16,351 bases of DNA from Lachnoclostridium sp. UBA3775 (GTDB lineage: Bacteria; Bacillota; Clostridia; Lachnospirales; Lachnospiraceae): assembly GCA_002369525.1 (NCBI GenBank), contig DFFN01000110.1, positions 1 to 16,351 of the forward strand. The letters run 5' to 3'. Under the pieces are notes generated by a model, which saw only the letters and a list, made by a program, of their open reading frames with translations, searched no databases and was not told the origin of the DNA. This document shows, piece by piece, positions 7,812-15,214 of this stretch (positions within the stretch are counted from its first letter, which is position 1; each line of letters starts with the position of its first letter). The position numbers were made by a program, and so were the translations under genes.

Positions 7812-10050
7812 ACTTAAGAAAAAAGGACTGGCAGTGTTACTGTCAGTTGCTCTTGCCGCAGCATCATTTTCGGGTTGCGGAATGAAGGAAGTTAAAAACA
7901 GTATTGATATAACAGCCGAGGCAGCAAAGGAAAGCGAGATGGACGAGCTGGAGAAGGATATCACTTCGATCATCCATTCCGGAACTGCGGGAAAGAACGA
8001 AACGGTCTATGTGCTGAAGGATGCCGACGGAAACAACAATAAGGTGCTTGTCAGCGAATGGCTGAAAAACCCCGACGGCAAGACCAGCCTTGACGATGTA
8101 AGCTATCTTAAGGATATTGAGGTTGTTAAAGGCGATGCAAGCTACACAGAAGGCGCCGACGGAAAGCTCACATGGAATGGGAACGGAAGCGACATATACT
8201 ACAGAGGAAGCTCTGACAAGGCACTGCCGGTTGACGTGGATATAAAATATACCCTTAACGGAAAGACTGTTGCGGCAAACGACCTTAACGGCGCAAGCGG
8301 ACATCTTAAGATTGAGTTCATATATAAGAACAATACCGCAAAGAAAGTGGAGGGCGCAGCGGGAGAATATCAGATTTACCAGCCCTTCCTTATGGTATCG
8401 GGCCTTATCCTTTCAAATGACAAGGCAAGCGATGTAAAGGTTGAAGGCGGAAGCGCCGTAAACGACGGAGACCGCACGATAATCTTCGGTATGGGCTTCC
8501 CGGGCCTCACCGAAAGCCTTGGGATCGACAAGCTTGAGATTGACGGAAAGAAGCTTGACATAGGGCTTCCCGAGAGCGTGAGCATTGAGTGCGAGGTAAA
8601 GGATTTTTCAAAGCCCATGACCCTTACGGTTGCAACAGACACGGCACTTTCGGAGCTTGATCTTTCGGATGTTGACACATCTTCGTTCGGACTTAAGTTC
8701 ATGGAGCTTAAAAACGGCGTGAACCAGCTGGTTGACGGTTCGAAGGCTTTGGCAGACGGTATGGGCAGCCTTAATGACGGCGGAAAAACCTTAAGCGACG
8801 GTGTTGACAAGCTTAAGAACGGTGCCGATGCGCTTTCAGGCGGTGCAAAAAATCTTAACGACGGCGCCGGAAAGCTTGATGAGGGTGCAAAGGCATTGCT
8901 TAAGGGCATGACAGAGCTTGACAACGGTGCCGCAACTCTCGAGTGGGGACTTAAGGCCATGCAGGAAAAGCTTCCTGCTCTTTCAACGGGAACAAGCGCA
9001 CTTGTTAAGGGTGCGAAGGAGCTTTCTGACGGAGCAAAGCTTCTCACAAGCAACAACAAGAGCTTGAATGACGGCGCAAACACGCTTTATATGGGTCTCA
9101 GAAGCCTTAATACCGCCCTTAACAGTGAGGACGCAAAGAAGAAGCTTACTGCACTGGTGCAGGGCACCACATCATTTAAGAAAGGTCTTGATCAGTTTAA
9201 TGCAGGAATAAGCCAGGTGGCTGCAGGCTATGATTATACAAAGATGGGCTATACAAAGGAACAGCTCGAAGGTCTTTCGCAATATCTTGAGAACTATGCA
9301 GCGCAGATCGCCCAGACCGATGCGGTAAGCGCAGGCTATATTTCGGCTGCGGCTAAGCTTGTAAACGGTTATGTAAGCATGTACGACAATATCGCAAAGC
9401 TAAGCGCAAGCTCGGAGCAGCTCGCAAATGCATATAATGAGATAAATGCCGGTGTGAATACGCTTATCGGACAGCTGCAGCAGATCGCTTCGTCGGCTCC
9501 CGCTCTTGAAAAGGGTTCATTGGATCTTAAGAACGGCATTGCCGGATATACCGCCGGTGCCAAGACCATATCGGACGGTGCAGGGGCACTTTCGGACGGT
9601 ACAAACAAGCTTTCGGCTTCGCTTCCGGAACTTAAGAAGGGCGTTGATGACCTGACAAACGGTGCAGGAAAGCTTAGGACAGGCGCAGATCGGCTGAACG
9701 ACGGAGCAAAGAAGCTTTCGGACGGAACCGGCGATCTTTCCAAGGGCTCAGCAGCATTAAAGGACGGCGCTGACGCGCTTGACAGCGGAATCGGCGATCT
9801 GAAGAACGGCTCTAAGGATCTCATCGACGGAATCGGCAAGCTGCTTGACGGTTCGGTTGCGCTTCGTGACGGCGTTTTAAAGCTTAACGATGAGGGCATT
9901 GAGAAGCTTACGAATCTTGTAAAAGACAACCTTGCAGTATATTCGGAGCGTTTTGAAGAGCTTAAGAATTACTCGGCCGAGTTCGGTTCATATGCCGGAG
10001 CAGGCGAGGATGTCGGCTGCAATACAGTGTTTGTTTTCAAGACCGAATAA
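7795..10050 (+). CDS. Secreted lipoprotein with Leu-x-x-Gly repeats (YhgE/Pip-like)
   Basis: The 751-residue product begins with a basic signal peptide and a hydrophobic core ending in A-S-F-S-G-C28. This is a lipobox with Phe in place of the usual Leu at -3, so membrane attachment through Cys28 is likely. Residues 30-300 form a beta-rich region. Two long blocks of seven-residue X-X-X-Leu-X-X-Gly units follow (about 303-435 and 572-704; typical units L-x-D-G-A-x-x), separated by a less regular, Tyr- and Ala-rich segment. These repeats are known from YhgE/Pip-type envelope proteins. Those usually also carry membrane helices, which are absent here. The start overlaps the end of the MMPL gene and has AAGGAAG 9 bases upstream. 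The overlap implies the protein works with the transporter, perhaps as a periplasm-like adaptor or wall-spanning rod; that role is inference. Confidence 0.88.
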   Translation: MRRQSELKKKGLAVLLSVALAAASFSGCGMKEVKNSIDITAEAAKESEMDELEKDITSIIHSGTAGKNETVYVLKDADGNNNKVLVSEWLKNPDGKTSLDDVSYLKDIEVVKGDASYTEGADGKLTWNGNGSDIYYRGSSDKALPVDVDIKYTLNGKTVAANDLNGASGHLKIEFIYKNNTAKKVEGAAGEYQIYQPFLMVSGLILSNDKASDVKVEGGSAVNDGDRTIIFGMGFPGLTESLGIDKLEIDGKKLDIGLPESVSIECEVKDFSKPMTLTVATDTALSELDLSDVDTSSFGLKFMELKNGVNQLVDGSKALADGMGSLNDGGKTLSDGVDKLKNGADALSGGAKNLNDGAGKLDEGAKALLKGMTELDNGAATLEWGLKAMQEKLPALSTGTSALVKGAKELSDGAKLLTSNNKSLNDGANTLYMGLRSLNTALNSEDAKKKLTALVQGTTSFKKGLDQFNAGISQVAAGYDYTKMGYTKEQLEGLSQYLENYAAQIAQTDAVSAGYISAAAKLVNGYVSMYDNIAKLSASSEQLANAYNEINAGVNTLIGQLQQIASSAPALEKGSLDLKNGIAGYTAGAKTISDGAGALSDGTNKLSASLPELKKGVDDLTNGAGKLRTGADRLNDGAKKLSDGTGDLSKGSAALKDGADALDSGIGDLKNGSKDLIDGIGKLLDGSVALRDGVLKLNDEGIEKLTNLVKDNLAVYSERFEELKNYSAEFGSYAGAGEDVGCNTVFVFKTE

Positions 10051-10072
10051 AATATAATAAATAAAATGATAA

Positions 10073-10111
10073 AACCGGGGACGGCCTTCTGGTCATCCCC
10101 GGTTTTTTTTT
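10073..10111. terminator. Terminator between the lipoprotein and patatin genes
   Basis: AACCGGGGA at 10073-10081 pairs with TCCCCGGTT at 10096-10104. An inner stem GGCC/GGTC closes a TTCT loop. Nine T follow on the plus strand, so it is strong for the lipoprotein operon. On the minus strand it ends in only four T, so it probably also acts, more weakly, on the convergent patatin operon. The T tract overlaps the patatin stop codon. Confidence 0.92.
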
Positions 10112-10973
10112 AATCTGCCAGATATTTTTTTATTTCTTCAAGCTTCTTTTCGGCTGCGGCTCTTCCTGCTTTATAAACTCTTTCGAGTTCGGCCGGGTTT
10201 TTCTCGGTGTGGCTTATGTTAAGCGGTTCATCGGGAGAAATCAGGAAAACTTTTCCGGCGGCAGCCTTTGCCCTTATGTATTCGGTTTCCCTGTTATAGC
10301 GCAGGTGCCTTGTCGCCATCGCATGCACAAGAGCGGGATACTTGCGGTAGACCGCCTTGATAACAGCCATTGCCGAGTTCTTCTTTTTTATATAGCTTTC
10401 CGGCTGCGTAACGACGACCACAATCCTTTCATAGCCCTTGTGTTCCATGAACTGAAGGGGGATGGAGTCTGCGATTCCGCCGTCAAGGAGCTTGCGTGTG
10501 CCGATCTCAACTATGCTTGAAAAGAGCGGCATTGAAGCCGAGGCTCTCATCCATTTCATGTCGGTGGGTCCGGCATCCTTAAATTTATGGTATACCGCAC
10601 GCCCTGTTTCAATGTCGGTGGCGGTTACCCAGAACTCCATGGGATTTTTCCTGAAGGTTTCGTAATCAAAAACATCGAGTTCCTTCGGAAGCGTCTCATA
10701 ACAGAATTCGGCGCCGAAATAGTCGCCGGTCTTCACCAGCGAGGTGAAGCTTGCGTAGCGTTTGTCATGACTGTATATCTTATTGTAGCGGAGGGCTCTT
10801 CCGGGCTGCTTCGAAGCAAAGTTGCAGCCGAAGGTGGCACCGGCGGAAACACCCACCATGCCGTCGAATTCAATGCCGTTTTCAAGGAAAACATCGATTA
10901 CGCCGCAGGTAAACATGCCGCGCATCGCTCCGCCTTCAAGTACAAGTCCTTTTTTAATCATATTTTCGTTCAC
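10110..10973 (-). CDS. Patatin-like phospholipase
   Basis: The 287-residue protein has the full catalytic signature of bacterial patatin-like lipid acyl hydrolases. An oxyanion-hole loop E-G-G-A-M-R-G lies at residues 13-19, the nucleophile elbow G-V-S-A-G has Ser43, and the catalytic Asp164 is in L-L-D-G-G. The C-terminal part (about 240-285), with I-S-P-D-E-P and a helical A-G-R-A-A-A-E-K-K tail, resembles the DUF6363-type extension of the YjjU-like subgroup. No signal peptide is seen, so it should act in the cytoplasm or at the inner membrane face, hydrolysing phospholipid or lysophospholipid acyl chains. The start is GTG at 10973-10971 behind AGGAAGAGAGAG; an internal ATG four codons later is an alternative. 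It lies 22 bases after the CBM3 gene and is almost certainly co-transcribed with it. Confidence 0.93.
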   Translation of the reverse strand: MNENMIKKGLVLEGGAMRGMFTCGVIDVFLENGIEFDGMVGVSAGATFGCNFASKQPGRALRYNKIYSHDKRYASFTSLVKTGDYFGAEFCYETLPKELDVFDYETFRKNPMEFWVTATDIETGRAVYHKFKDAGPTDMKWMRASASMPLFSSIVEIGTRKLLDGGIADSIPLQFMEHKGYERIVVVVTQPESYIKKKNSAMAVIKAVYRKYPALVHAMATRHLRYNRETEYIRAKAAAGKVFLISPDEPLNISHTEKNPAELERVYKAGRAAAEKKLEEIKKYLAD

Positions 10974-10995
10974 GGTTAACTCTCTCTTCCTGAAT

Positions 10996-11745
10996 TTATT
11001 GCGGCGCTTTTCCGCATATTACCTGCGATCCGTTTTTGATGACAATGTTGCCCGGATCTTTTACCGACCAGTCGTCTATCGTTGTGAGCATGGTCCAGTC
11101 GGACGAATGGGCACTGAAGTTGACGGTGAGCTTGTCGCCTGTACCAAGGGTAAGGGCATCGCCAAATGAAATCGTCATCACTGTGTCGGTATCGCTGCCG
11201 CCTGCATCGGCAAAGCTGCCGCTTACCGAATTTAAGCCCTGATAGCTTCCGCTTGCGGTATTGACAGCTGAATGATAGCACTCAAAAACAAGGCTCTTCC
11301 CGTTCTTGGTAAGATAAAAGTCTATCTTAAGATCCTTAAGAGAAACGGGAGAACCGTTGTTAGTGATGTCCATTATGCCTGTTACTGCATTTGCCTGTGC
11401 CGCCATTCCGTCATAGCGGACGGAAACGAGCATGCTGCCGTCAGCTGCCGGAGCAGCTGTGGGAACTGCAGTCGGCCCGGCCGGGATTTCGGTAGCCTGG
11501 GGGGCTTTAGTAGGCCCGTCGTACGCCACGGTAGGCTCGGCAGGAGTCTTGTCGGAATCTGCTGATGCCTCTGAGGAGGCTGTGGCGGAAGATTCCTTCC
11601 GGGATTCCGGCTCCGCAATAACCTTGTCTTTGGAAGAAGAGGATTCCTTATTGTATTTGCGAGTTTCTACGGCTGCGGCGATTATGATCAGAACTATTAT
11701 CAGATCGATAACCACCGACAGACCGATAAAAGCTTTTTTATTCAA
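10996..11745 (-). CDS. Membrane-anchored protein with a CBM3 (cellulose-binding type) module
   Basis: The 249-residue protein has a single N-terminal membrane helix (about residues 7-26), a Ser/Ala/Thr/Pro-rich linker (32-104) and a beta domain (105-249). The domain aligns along its whole length, as I recall it, with family 3 carbohydrate-binding modules of clostridial scaffoldins: V-x-V-x-Y at its start, I-T-N-x-G, F-x-C-x-H near 154-158, G-S-Y-x-G near 166-170, S-D-W near 215-217 and a closing G-K-x-P. Of the five flat-surface residues known in scaffoldin CBM3a, the aromatic strip His158, Tyr168 and Trp217 is kept. The Asp (now Tyr157) and Arg (now Ser) are changed, so cellulose binding is plausible but may be weakened. 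The start is TTG at 11745-11743, with GGAGGA 8 bases upstream. No catalytic domain is attached. It sits between AIM24-family and patatin genes. Confidence 0.8.
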   Translation of the reverse strand: MNKKAFIGLSVVIDLIIVLIIIAAAVETRKYNKESSSSKDKVIAEPESRKESSATASSEASADSDKTPAEPTVAYDGPTKAPQATEIPAGPTAVPTAAPAADGSMLVSVRYDGMAAQANAVTGIMDITNNGSPVSLKDLKIDFYLTKNGKSLVFECYHSAVNTASGSYQGLNSVSGSFADAGGSDTDTVMTISFGDALTLGTGDKLTVNFSAHSSDWTMLTTIDDWSVKDPGNIVIKNGSQVICGKAPQ

Positions 11746-11769
11746 ACCAAGTATCCTCCGGATTGGTTT

Positions 11770-12441
11770 TTACCTGTTGGGAATGAAAGGAAGCAGAGCG
11801 GATGCCATCTGTGAAGCGGGCATGGTCTGGATCCATACACGTCCGGGACCGGTAACGCGGGTGTTGAAGAAGCCCTCGCCGCCGAAGAGTTTGTTCTTAA
11901 GTCCTGCAACGCTTACGATATCCATCTTGCAGGTAACGTCCATTGCTGCAAGATAACCGGTGTCGATCTGAAGCTCCTGACCTGCTTCAAGTGTATATTC
12001 TTTTACATATCCGTCGATTTCTACAAAGGCAATACCCTGACCGGAAAGCTTCTGCATGATGAAGCCTTCGCCGCCGAAAAAGCCTGAGCCGACCTTCTTG
12101 TTGAAGAATACGGAAAGTTCAACACCTGCTGTCGATGCAAGGAATGCTGATTTCTGGCAAACAATTTCTCTTCCGGGAGCAATCTCAAATGCGCGGATCG
12201 ATCCGGGAAAACTCGATGCAAATGCGATCATACCGTTACCGTTTGCGGTGTAACGGTTCTGGAACATTGATTCGCCGGAGAAAGCACGGCCGAACATTTT
12301 GCCGACACCGCCGCCTACGGTTTCCATTTTCATATTAGGGGTCATCCAGGACATTGCGCCCTTCTCTGTTATCATGGTTTCGCCGCTTTCAAGCTCGCAG
12401 ATTACAACGGGCAACGGTTCGCCTTCGATTGAATATCTCAT
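11770..12441 (-). CDS. AIM24/TIGR00266-family protein
   Basis: The 223-residue protein matches the AIM24 family, a beta-rich trimer-like fold found in many bacteria and in yeast mitochondria, with no settled biochemical function in bacteria. Visible hallmarks are T-E-K-G-A-M-S-W-M (25-33), the Gly-rich G-G-G-V-G-K (43-48), two F-G-G-E-G-F motifs (122-127 and 186-191) and the closing G-P-G-R-V-W-I-Q-T (198-206). Length is typical and nothing is missing. No signal peptide is present. The start codon has AAGGAGGA seven bases upstream. It is the first gene of a three-gene run, 24 bases before the CBM3 gene, and has its own consensus promoter. Confidence 0.93.
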   Translation of the reverse strand: MRYSIEGEPLPVVICELESGETMITEKGAMSWMTPNMKMETVGGGVGKMFGRAFSGESMFQNRYTANGNGMIAFASSFPGSIRAFEIAPGREIVCQKSAFLASTAGVELSVFFNKKVGSGFFGGEGFIMQKLSGQGIAFVEIDGYVKEYTLEAGQELQIDTGYLAAMDVTCKMDIVSVAGLKNKLFGGEGFFNTRVTGPGRVWIQTMPASQMASALLPFIPNR

Positions 12442-12476
12442 ATGATAGTCCTCCTTGGTAGTTAAAATATATTTAT

Positions 12477-12505
12477 TTTATAACATATTTTACAGATATT
12501 TGCAA
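12477..12505 (-). promoter_or_regulatory. Promoter of the AIM24-CBM3-patatin operon
   Basis: On the minus strand, TTGCAA (12505-12500), a 17-bp spacer and TATAAA (12482-12477) lie about 36 bp before the AIM24 start codon. No other promoter is apparent in the short gaps between the three genes. Confidence 0.75.
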
Positions 12506-12523
12506 GAGAATACAAAATATTTG

Positions 12524-12552
12524 TTGACGTTTCACAAAAAAGTTGTTATTAT
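12524..12552 (+). promoter_or_regulatory. Promoter of the DUF1508 gene
   Basis: TTGACG at 12524-12529, a 17-bp spacer and TATTAT at 12547-12552 form a good housekeeping promoter. It is divergent from the AIM24 promoter; the two -35 boxes are 18 bp apart, so a bound regulator could affect both. Confidence 0.8.
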
Positions 12553-12560
12553 TTTAGTAT

Positions 12561-12572
12561 CAAATGCATTTG
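12561..12572. promoter_or_regulatory. 12-bp perfect palindrome at the transcription start
   Basis: CAAATGCATTTG is exactly its own reverse complement and begins nine bases after the -10 box of the DUF1508 promoter, spanning the expected start of transcription. This is a typical repressor position. TGGG-N5-CCCA partly overlaps and follows it. No regulator can be named. Confidence 0.5.
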
Positions 12573-12609
12573 GGCAATACCCATATAAAAACACAGGAGG
12601 TTTACACCC

Positions 12610-12984
12610 ATGGGAAAATTTTTAGTTAAGAAGACCAATTCCGGTATCAAGTTCGATCTCAAGGCTTCAAACGGCCAGACAATCGGAACTTCCGAGGTTT
12701 TCACAACAAAGGCAGCCTGCCTTAACAGTATTGAAAGCGTAAAGAAGAACGCAGCCATTGCCGAAGTTGAAAATACCACGGTAGAAGGCTATGAAGAGAA
12801 AAAGAATCCTAAGTTCGTTATTTACAACGATAAGTCCGGAGCTCCCAGATTTAAGCTCAACGCAAGAAACGGCGAGAACATTCTTGCATGCGGAGAGCCT
12901 TTCAGCTCGATCAAGGCTGTTGAGAACAGCATCGAGTCCGTAAGAAAGAACGCTGCAGATTCGGAAATCGTTGACGAGGCTTAA
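12610..12984 (+). CDS. Tandem DUF1508 (YegP-type) protein
   Basis: The 124-residue protein consists of two copies of the roughly 50-residue DUF1508 domain. Each has the pattern F-x-L-x-A-x-N-G-x-x-I, then a short helix ending I-E-S-V-(K/R)-K-N-A: residues 15-48 and 81-115. This two-domain form is the standard YegP architecture; its biochemical role is not established. In the second copy the usual Ser-Glu after the beta hairpin is Cys-Gly-Glu. AGGAGG at 12596-12601 lies eight bases before the ATG. With a strong promoter, strong ribosome binding site and its own terminator, it is a single-gene unit probably expressed at a high level. Confidence 0.93.
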   Translation: MGKFLVKKTNSGIKFDLKASNGQTIGTSEVFTTKAACLNSIESVKKNAAIAEVENTTVEGYEEKKNPKFVIYNDKSGAPRFKLNARNGENILACGEPFSSIKAVENSIESVRKNAADSEIVDEA

Positions 12985-13015
12985 AAGATTTTTTTCATAA
13001 AGTATACCTTAAACA

Positions 13016-13045
13016 AAAGACCCGGGTTGTTTTTCCCGGGTCTTT
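13016..13045. terminator. Bidirectional terminator between the DUF1508 and antiporter genes
   Basis: AAAGACCCGGG at 13016-13026 is exactly inverted at 13035-13045, with an 8-base loop. Flanking T-rich DNA follows the hairpin on the plus strand and A-rich DNA precedes it, so it can serve both the DUF1508 gene and the convergent antiporter gene ending at 13078. Confidence 0.88.
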
Positions 13046-13077
13046 GTTTCTGTATTTGATTTTGATTGATATATTCC

Positions 13078-14094
13078 TTATCTTACTGCCGCAAATACTA
13101 CATCGGCGATGTAGATAAGGAGCATTGCGATGCCCTCGCCGATGGTAATGCCGTTTTTGGTCGTGGCAAATATGTAGGTGACAATGCTGATGATCAACAG
13201 TATCGACAGATCGAAAATACTTGCAAGGTTAACTCCCATCGGATGTATGGTAGCCGAAACACCGAGTATCAGAAGAACGTTGAAAATGCACGAGCCGACA
13301 ACGTTTCCGACTGCAAGTCCGTTCTCGCCCTTCTTTGACGCGACCACGGAAGTGACAAGCTCGGGAAGGGAGGTTCCGACAGCCACGATGGTAAGTCCGA
13401 TAAGTGTCTCTGACATGCCGAAGTGCTTTGCGATCCACTTTGCGGAGATTACGACCGCTTCGCCGCCGCCTACGATGAGACCGATACCGAAAAGGATGAA
13501 TACGGCACATTTCCACATCGGCATTGCCGTATATTCGGAATCATCCTGAAGCCTGTCCTTCTTTGCTTCACGGATAAGGAATGCAATGTAGCAGACGAAT
13601 AGAACAAGGAATACGATACCGCAGATCCTTGAAACCTCACCGACTTCCTCGGCCATCAGTGTCTTTGTTTTCTTTCCGGCAACAAGCTTTTTAAGGGCTG
13701 CGGTAACCTTGCCGTCCGAAAAAGCAGTGATGCCCGTAAAAGCAAGAAGAAGGACCGTTATCACTATTGAAAAAGGAAAGTCCCTTTTCATTATCTTTTT
13801 GTCAACGGGAACCATTGAGATCATCGCACAGGCACCGAGAACGGCAAGAAGGTTGAAAATGTTCGAGCCGATGACATTGCTGACTGCGATCTCGTTGGAT
13901 TTGTTGAGCGCTGCGGAAATGCTTACGGCAAGCTCGGGAGCGCTTGTTCCCATTGCCACTATCGTCAGACCGATAATGACGGAAGGAACCTTGAAATTTT
14001 TAGCCACTCCTGCGGCGCCGTCGACGAATATGTCCGCACCCTTTATCAGTGCAACAAAGCCCAGCAGCAGAAACAGTATGTATAAAAGTATCAT
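13078..14094 (-). CDS. CaCA-family calcium/sodium antiporter (YrbG-like)
   Basis: The 338-residue membrane protein has the two inverted alpha-repeats that define cation/calcium exchangers. They are G-L-T-I-V-A-M-G-T-S-A-P-E-L at residues 42-55 with S-N-V-I-G-S-N-I-F-N at 72-81, and G-L-T-I-V-A-V-G-T-S-L-P-E-L at 233-246 with G-N-V-V-G-S-C-I-F-N at 263-272. The Glu residues E54 and E245 are the expected ion ligands. About ten membrane helices are predicted, with a charged cytoplasmic loop near 128-155 and another at 175-192. Length fits the bacterial YrbG-like group. In copy one, Ser replaces the usual Gly before N-V-I-G-S-N, and in copy two Cys replaces the last Asn; both are mild changes. 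AAAGGAGAA precedes the ATG. It should exchange sodium or protons for calcium at the cytoplasmic membrane. Confidence 0.95.
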   Translation of the reverse strand: MILLYILFLLLGFVALIKGADIFVDGAAGVAKNFKVPSVIIGLTIVAMGTSAPELAVSISAALNKSNEIAVSNVIGSNIFNLLAVLGACAMISMVPVDKKIMKRDFPFSIVITVLLLAFTGITAFSDGKVTAALKKLVAGKKTKTLMAEEVGEVSRICGIVFLVLFVCYIAFLIREAKKDRLQDDSEYTAMPMWKCAVFILFGIGLIVGGGEAVVISAKWIAKHFGMSETLIGLTIVAVGTSLPELVTSVVASKKGENGLAVGNVVGSCIFNVLLILGVSATIHPMGVNLASIFDLSILLIISIVTYIFATTKNGITIGEGIAMLLIYIADVVFAAVR

Positions 14095-14139
14095 TTTAAG
14101 TTCTCCTTTAAAGGAAATGCATAATTTACGTTAACTTAT

Positions 14140-14168
14140 ATCATAACAGAGCAGGGAGGGAATTTCAA
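14140..14168 (-). promoter_or_regulatory. Promoter of the antiporter gene
   Basis: On the minus strand, TTGAAA (14168-14163), a 17-bp spacer and TATGAT (14145-14140) precede the antiporter start by about 45 bp. The inverted repeat at 14176-14195 begins just upstream of the -35 box. Confidence 0.7.
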
Positions 14169-14175
14169 GAGTTTT

Positions 14176-14195
14176 TTGTAACTATTCGGTTACAA
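14176..14195. promoter_or_regulatory. Inverted repeat TTGTAAC-N6-GTTACAA
   Basis: A perfect 7-bp inverted repeat with a 6-bp spacer lies upstream of the antiporter promoter, in the 271-bp divergent gap before the ABC transporter operon. The 10-bp palindrome TCAACGTTGA is at 14216-14225. Both could be regulator sites. Neither is followed by a T tract long enough for a terminator. No gene was seen in this gap. Confidence 0.5.
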
Positions 14196-14302
14196 TTCTG
14201 AACGCTATCATGGATTCAACGTTGATAATATTCAATACTGTGCTGGTTAAAAAGATTAATTATAACTGGGACGAGAGATAAAAAAAGGAATGCTTTTGTC
14301 AC

Positions 14303-14331
14303 TTGATAAAGATGAAAGTTTTTGCTATAAT
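14303..14331 (+). promoter_or_regulatory. Promoter of the ABC transporter operon
   Basis: TTGATA at 14303-14308, a 17-bp spacer and a perfect TATAAT at 14326-14331 are followed by a second TATAAT six bases later. The leader to the proposed TTG start at 14366 is short, about 28 bases. Confidence 0.85.
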
Positions 14332-14365
14332 TATAATGCTGATGTTGTAATAGGGAAAGTGAGCT

Positions 14366-15214
14366 TTGGCTGATGTGATAAAATCATTAAAAACAGAATT
14401 AAAGAAAAATTTGTTTCTGCCATATTTTGTCATGGCTTTGCTTTTAACACTGGGTTTCTGCCTTATGGCGGATGCGGCTACCGGAAATGATGGTAAGAAT
14501 TATTCTGTCTTTCAGGTGATTCTTCTCAGTAAAAATCTGAGACTGACCACGGACGAAAGGTTTGCATGGGTGGTAATCTGGAGTAAGGGGTTCGGCAGAT
14601 GGCTGCAGCTGGTAGTGCCGGTTATCGTCAGCCTTAGTTTTGTGTTGAACAGTACCGAAGAAAAAAAAACTGAACACAGGTATTTTCTCTATTCGAGGGA
14701 AAACAGGTTTAGGTATGTTTTTTCTAAAGTGACCGGAGCGGCTTTTTCCGCAGGACTTATTTTTGCTATCAGTTACCTGGCTTTTGGTCTTATTCTGCTT
14801 GCATTCTTTCCGGTAAATGGTAAATATGAAGCCGGTATTAAGGAATATCTTGATCGGGTTTACGGAAACGGCAACATTCCGATATATATGCTGAAGGTCT
14901 TTTTGGGCAGTTTTATGTATGGCATCTATGCGTGCTGCTTTACTATATTCCTGTCGATTTTCATCTCAGACCGTTATGTGCTTTTGAGCATTCCAGTTTT
15001 GTTTCAGTACGCTGTGGATGTAAGTATACAAAAGTTTTGGATGAAACATATGTTCAGTAAATATGCCGATGCAATACTCGCATTGAATATGTCAAATATA
15101 ATCAGGGCATTCTCGAATAAATACTGGTGGTATGAATTTGCCGGAGTATGGCTGCTTCTTATTCTTGTGGGAATTGTTTATTACCTATGGGTTAAAAAGG
15201 AGGCAAAGCCATGA
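14366..15214 (+). CDS. ABC-2-type transporter membrane protein
   Basis: The 282-residue hydrophobic protein has about six membrane helices: near residues 18-36, 75-91, 125-150, two between about 180 and 225, and 257-276. A short basic N-terminus precedes the first. This is the layout of ABC-2 permeases. No sequence motif fixes the substrate. The start is TTG at 14366 with a poor AGGGAAAG site near 14352-14359; an in-frame TGA at 14360-14362 rules out a longer product, and GTG at 14375 is an alternative. It overlaps the next membrane protein by ATGA and is transcribed from the promoter at 14303. It is likely one half of a heteromeric exporter whose ATPase begins at 16156. Peptide, lantibiotic-immunity or membrane-stress roles are typical for such sets but unproven here. 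Confidence 0.8.
   Translation: MADVIKSLKTELKKNLFLPYFVMALLLTLGFCLMADAATGNDGKNYSVFQVILLSKNLRLTTDERFAWVVIWSKGFGRWLQLVVPVIVSLSFVLNSTEEKKTEHRYFLYSRENRFRYVFSKVTGAAFSAGLIFAISYLAFGLILLAFFPVNGKYEAGIKEYLDRVYGNGNIPIYMLKVFLGSFMYGIYACCFTIFLSIFISDRYVLLSIPVLFQYAVDVSIQKFWMKHMFSKYADAILALNMSNIIRAFSNKYWWYEFAGVWLLLILVGIVYYLWVKKEAKP

Noticed and set aside
8701..9906. The repeated DNA in the lipoprotein gene as a CRISPR-like or satellite array
   Set aside because: The repeats are at the protein level with a heptad period and varied codons; there are no conserved DNA repeats with unique spacers.
8376..9929. Long minus-strand reading frames rich in Ser, Pro and Ala opposite the lipoprotein gene
   Set aside because: They are antisense shadows of the Leu-x-x-Gly repeats; the repeated codons keep stop codons out of the opposite strand, and no ribosome binding site supports them.
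11432..11956. A 174-residue plus-strand frame across the CBM3 and AIM24 genes
   Set aside because: It spans the end of one recognised minus-strand gene and the gap before another, with no family match or promoter; it is a shadow.
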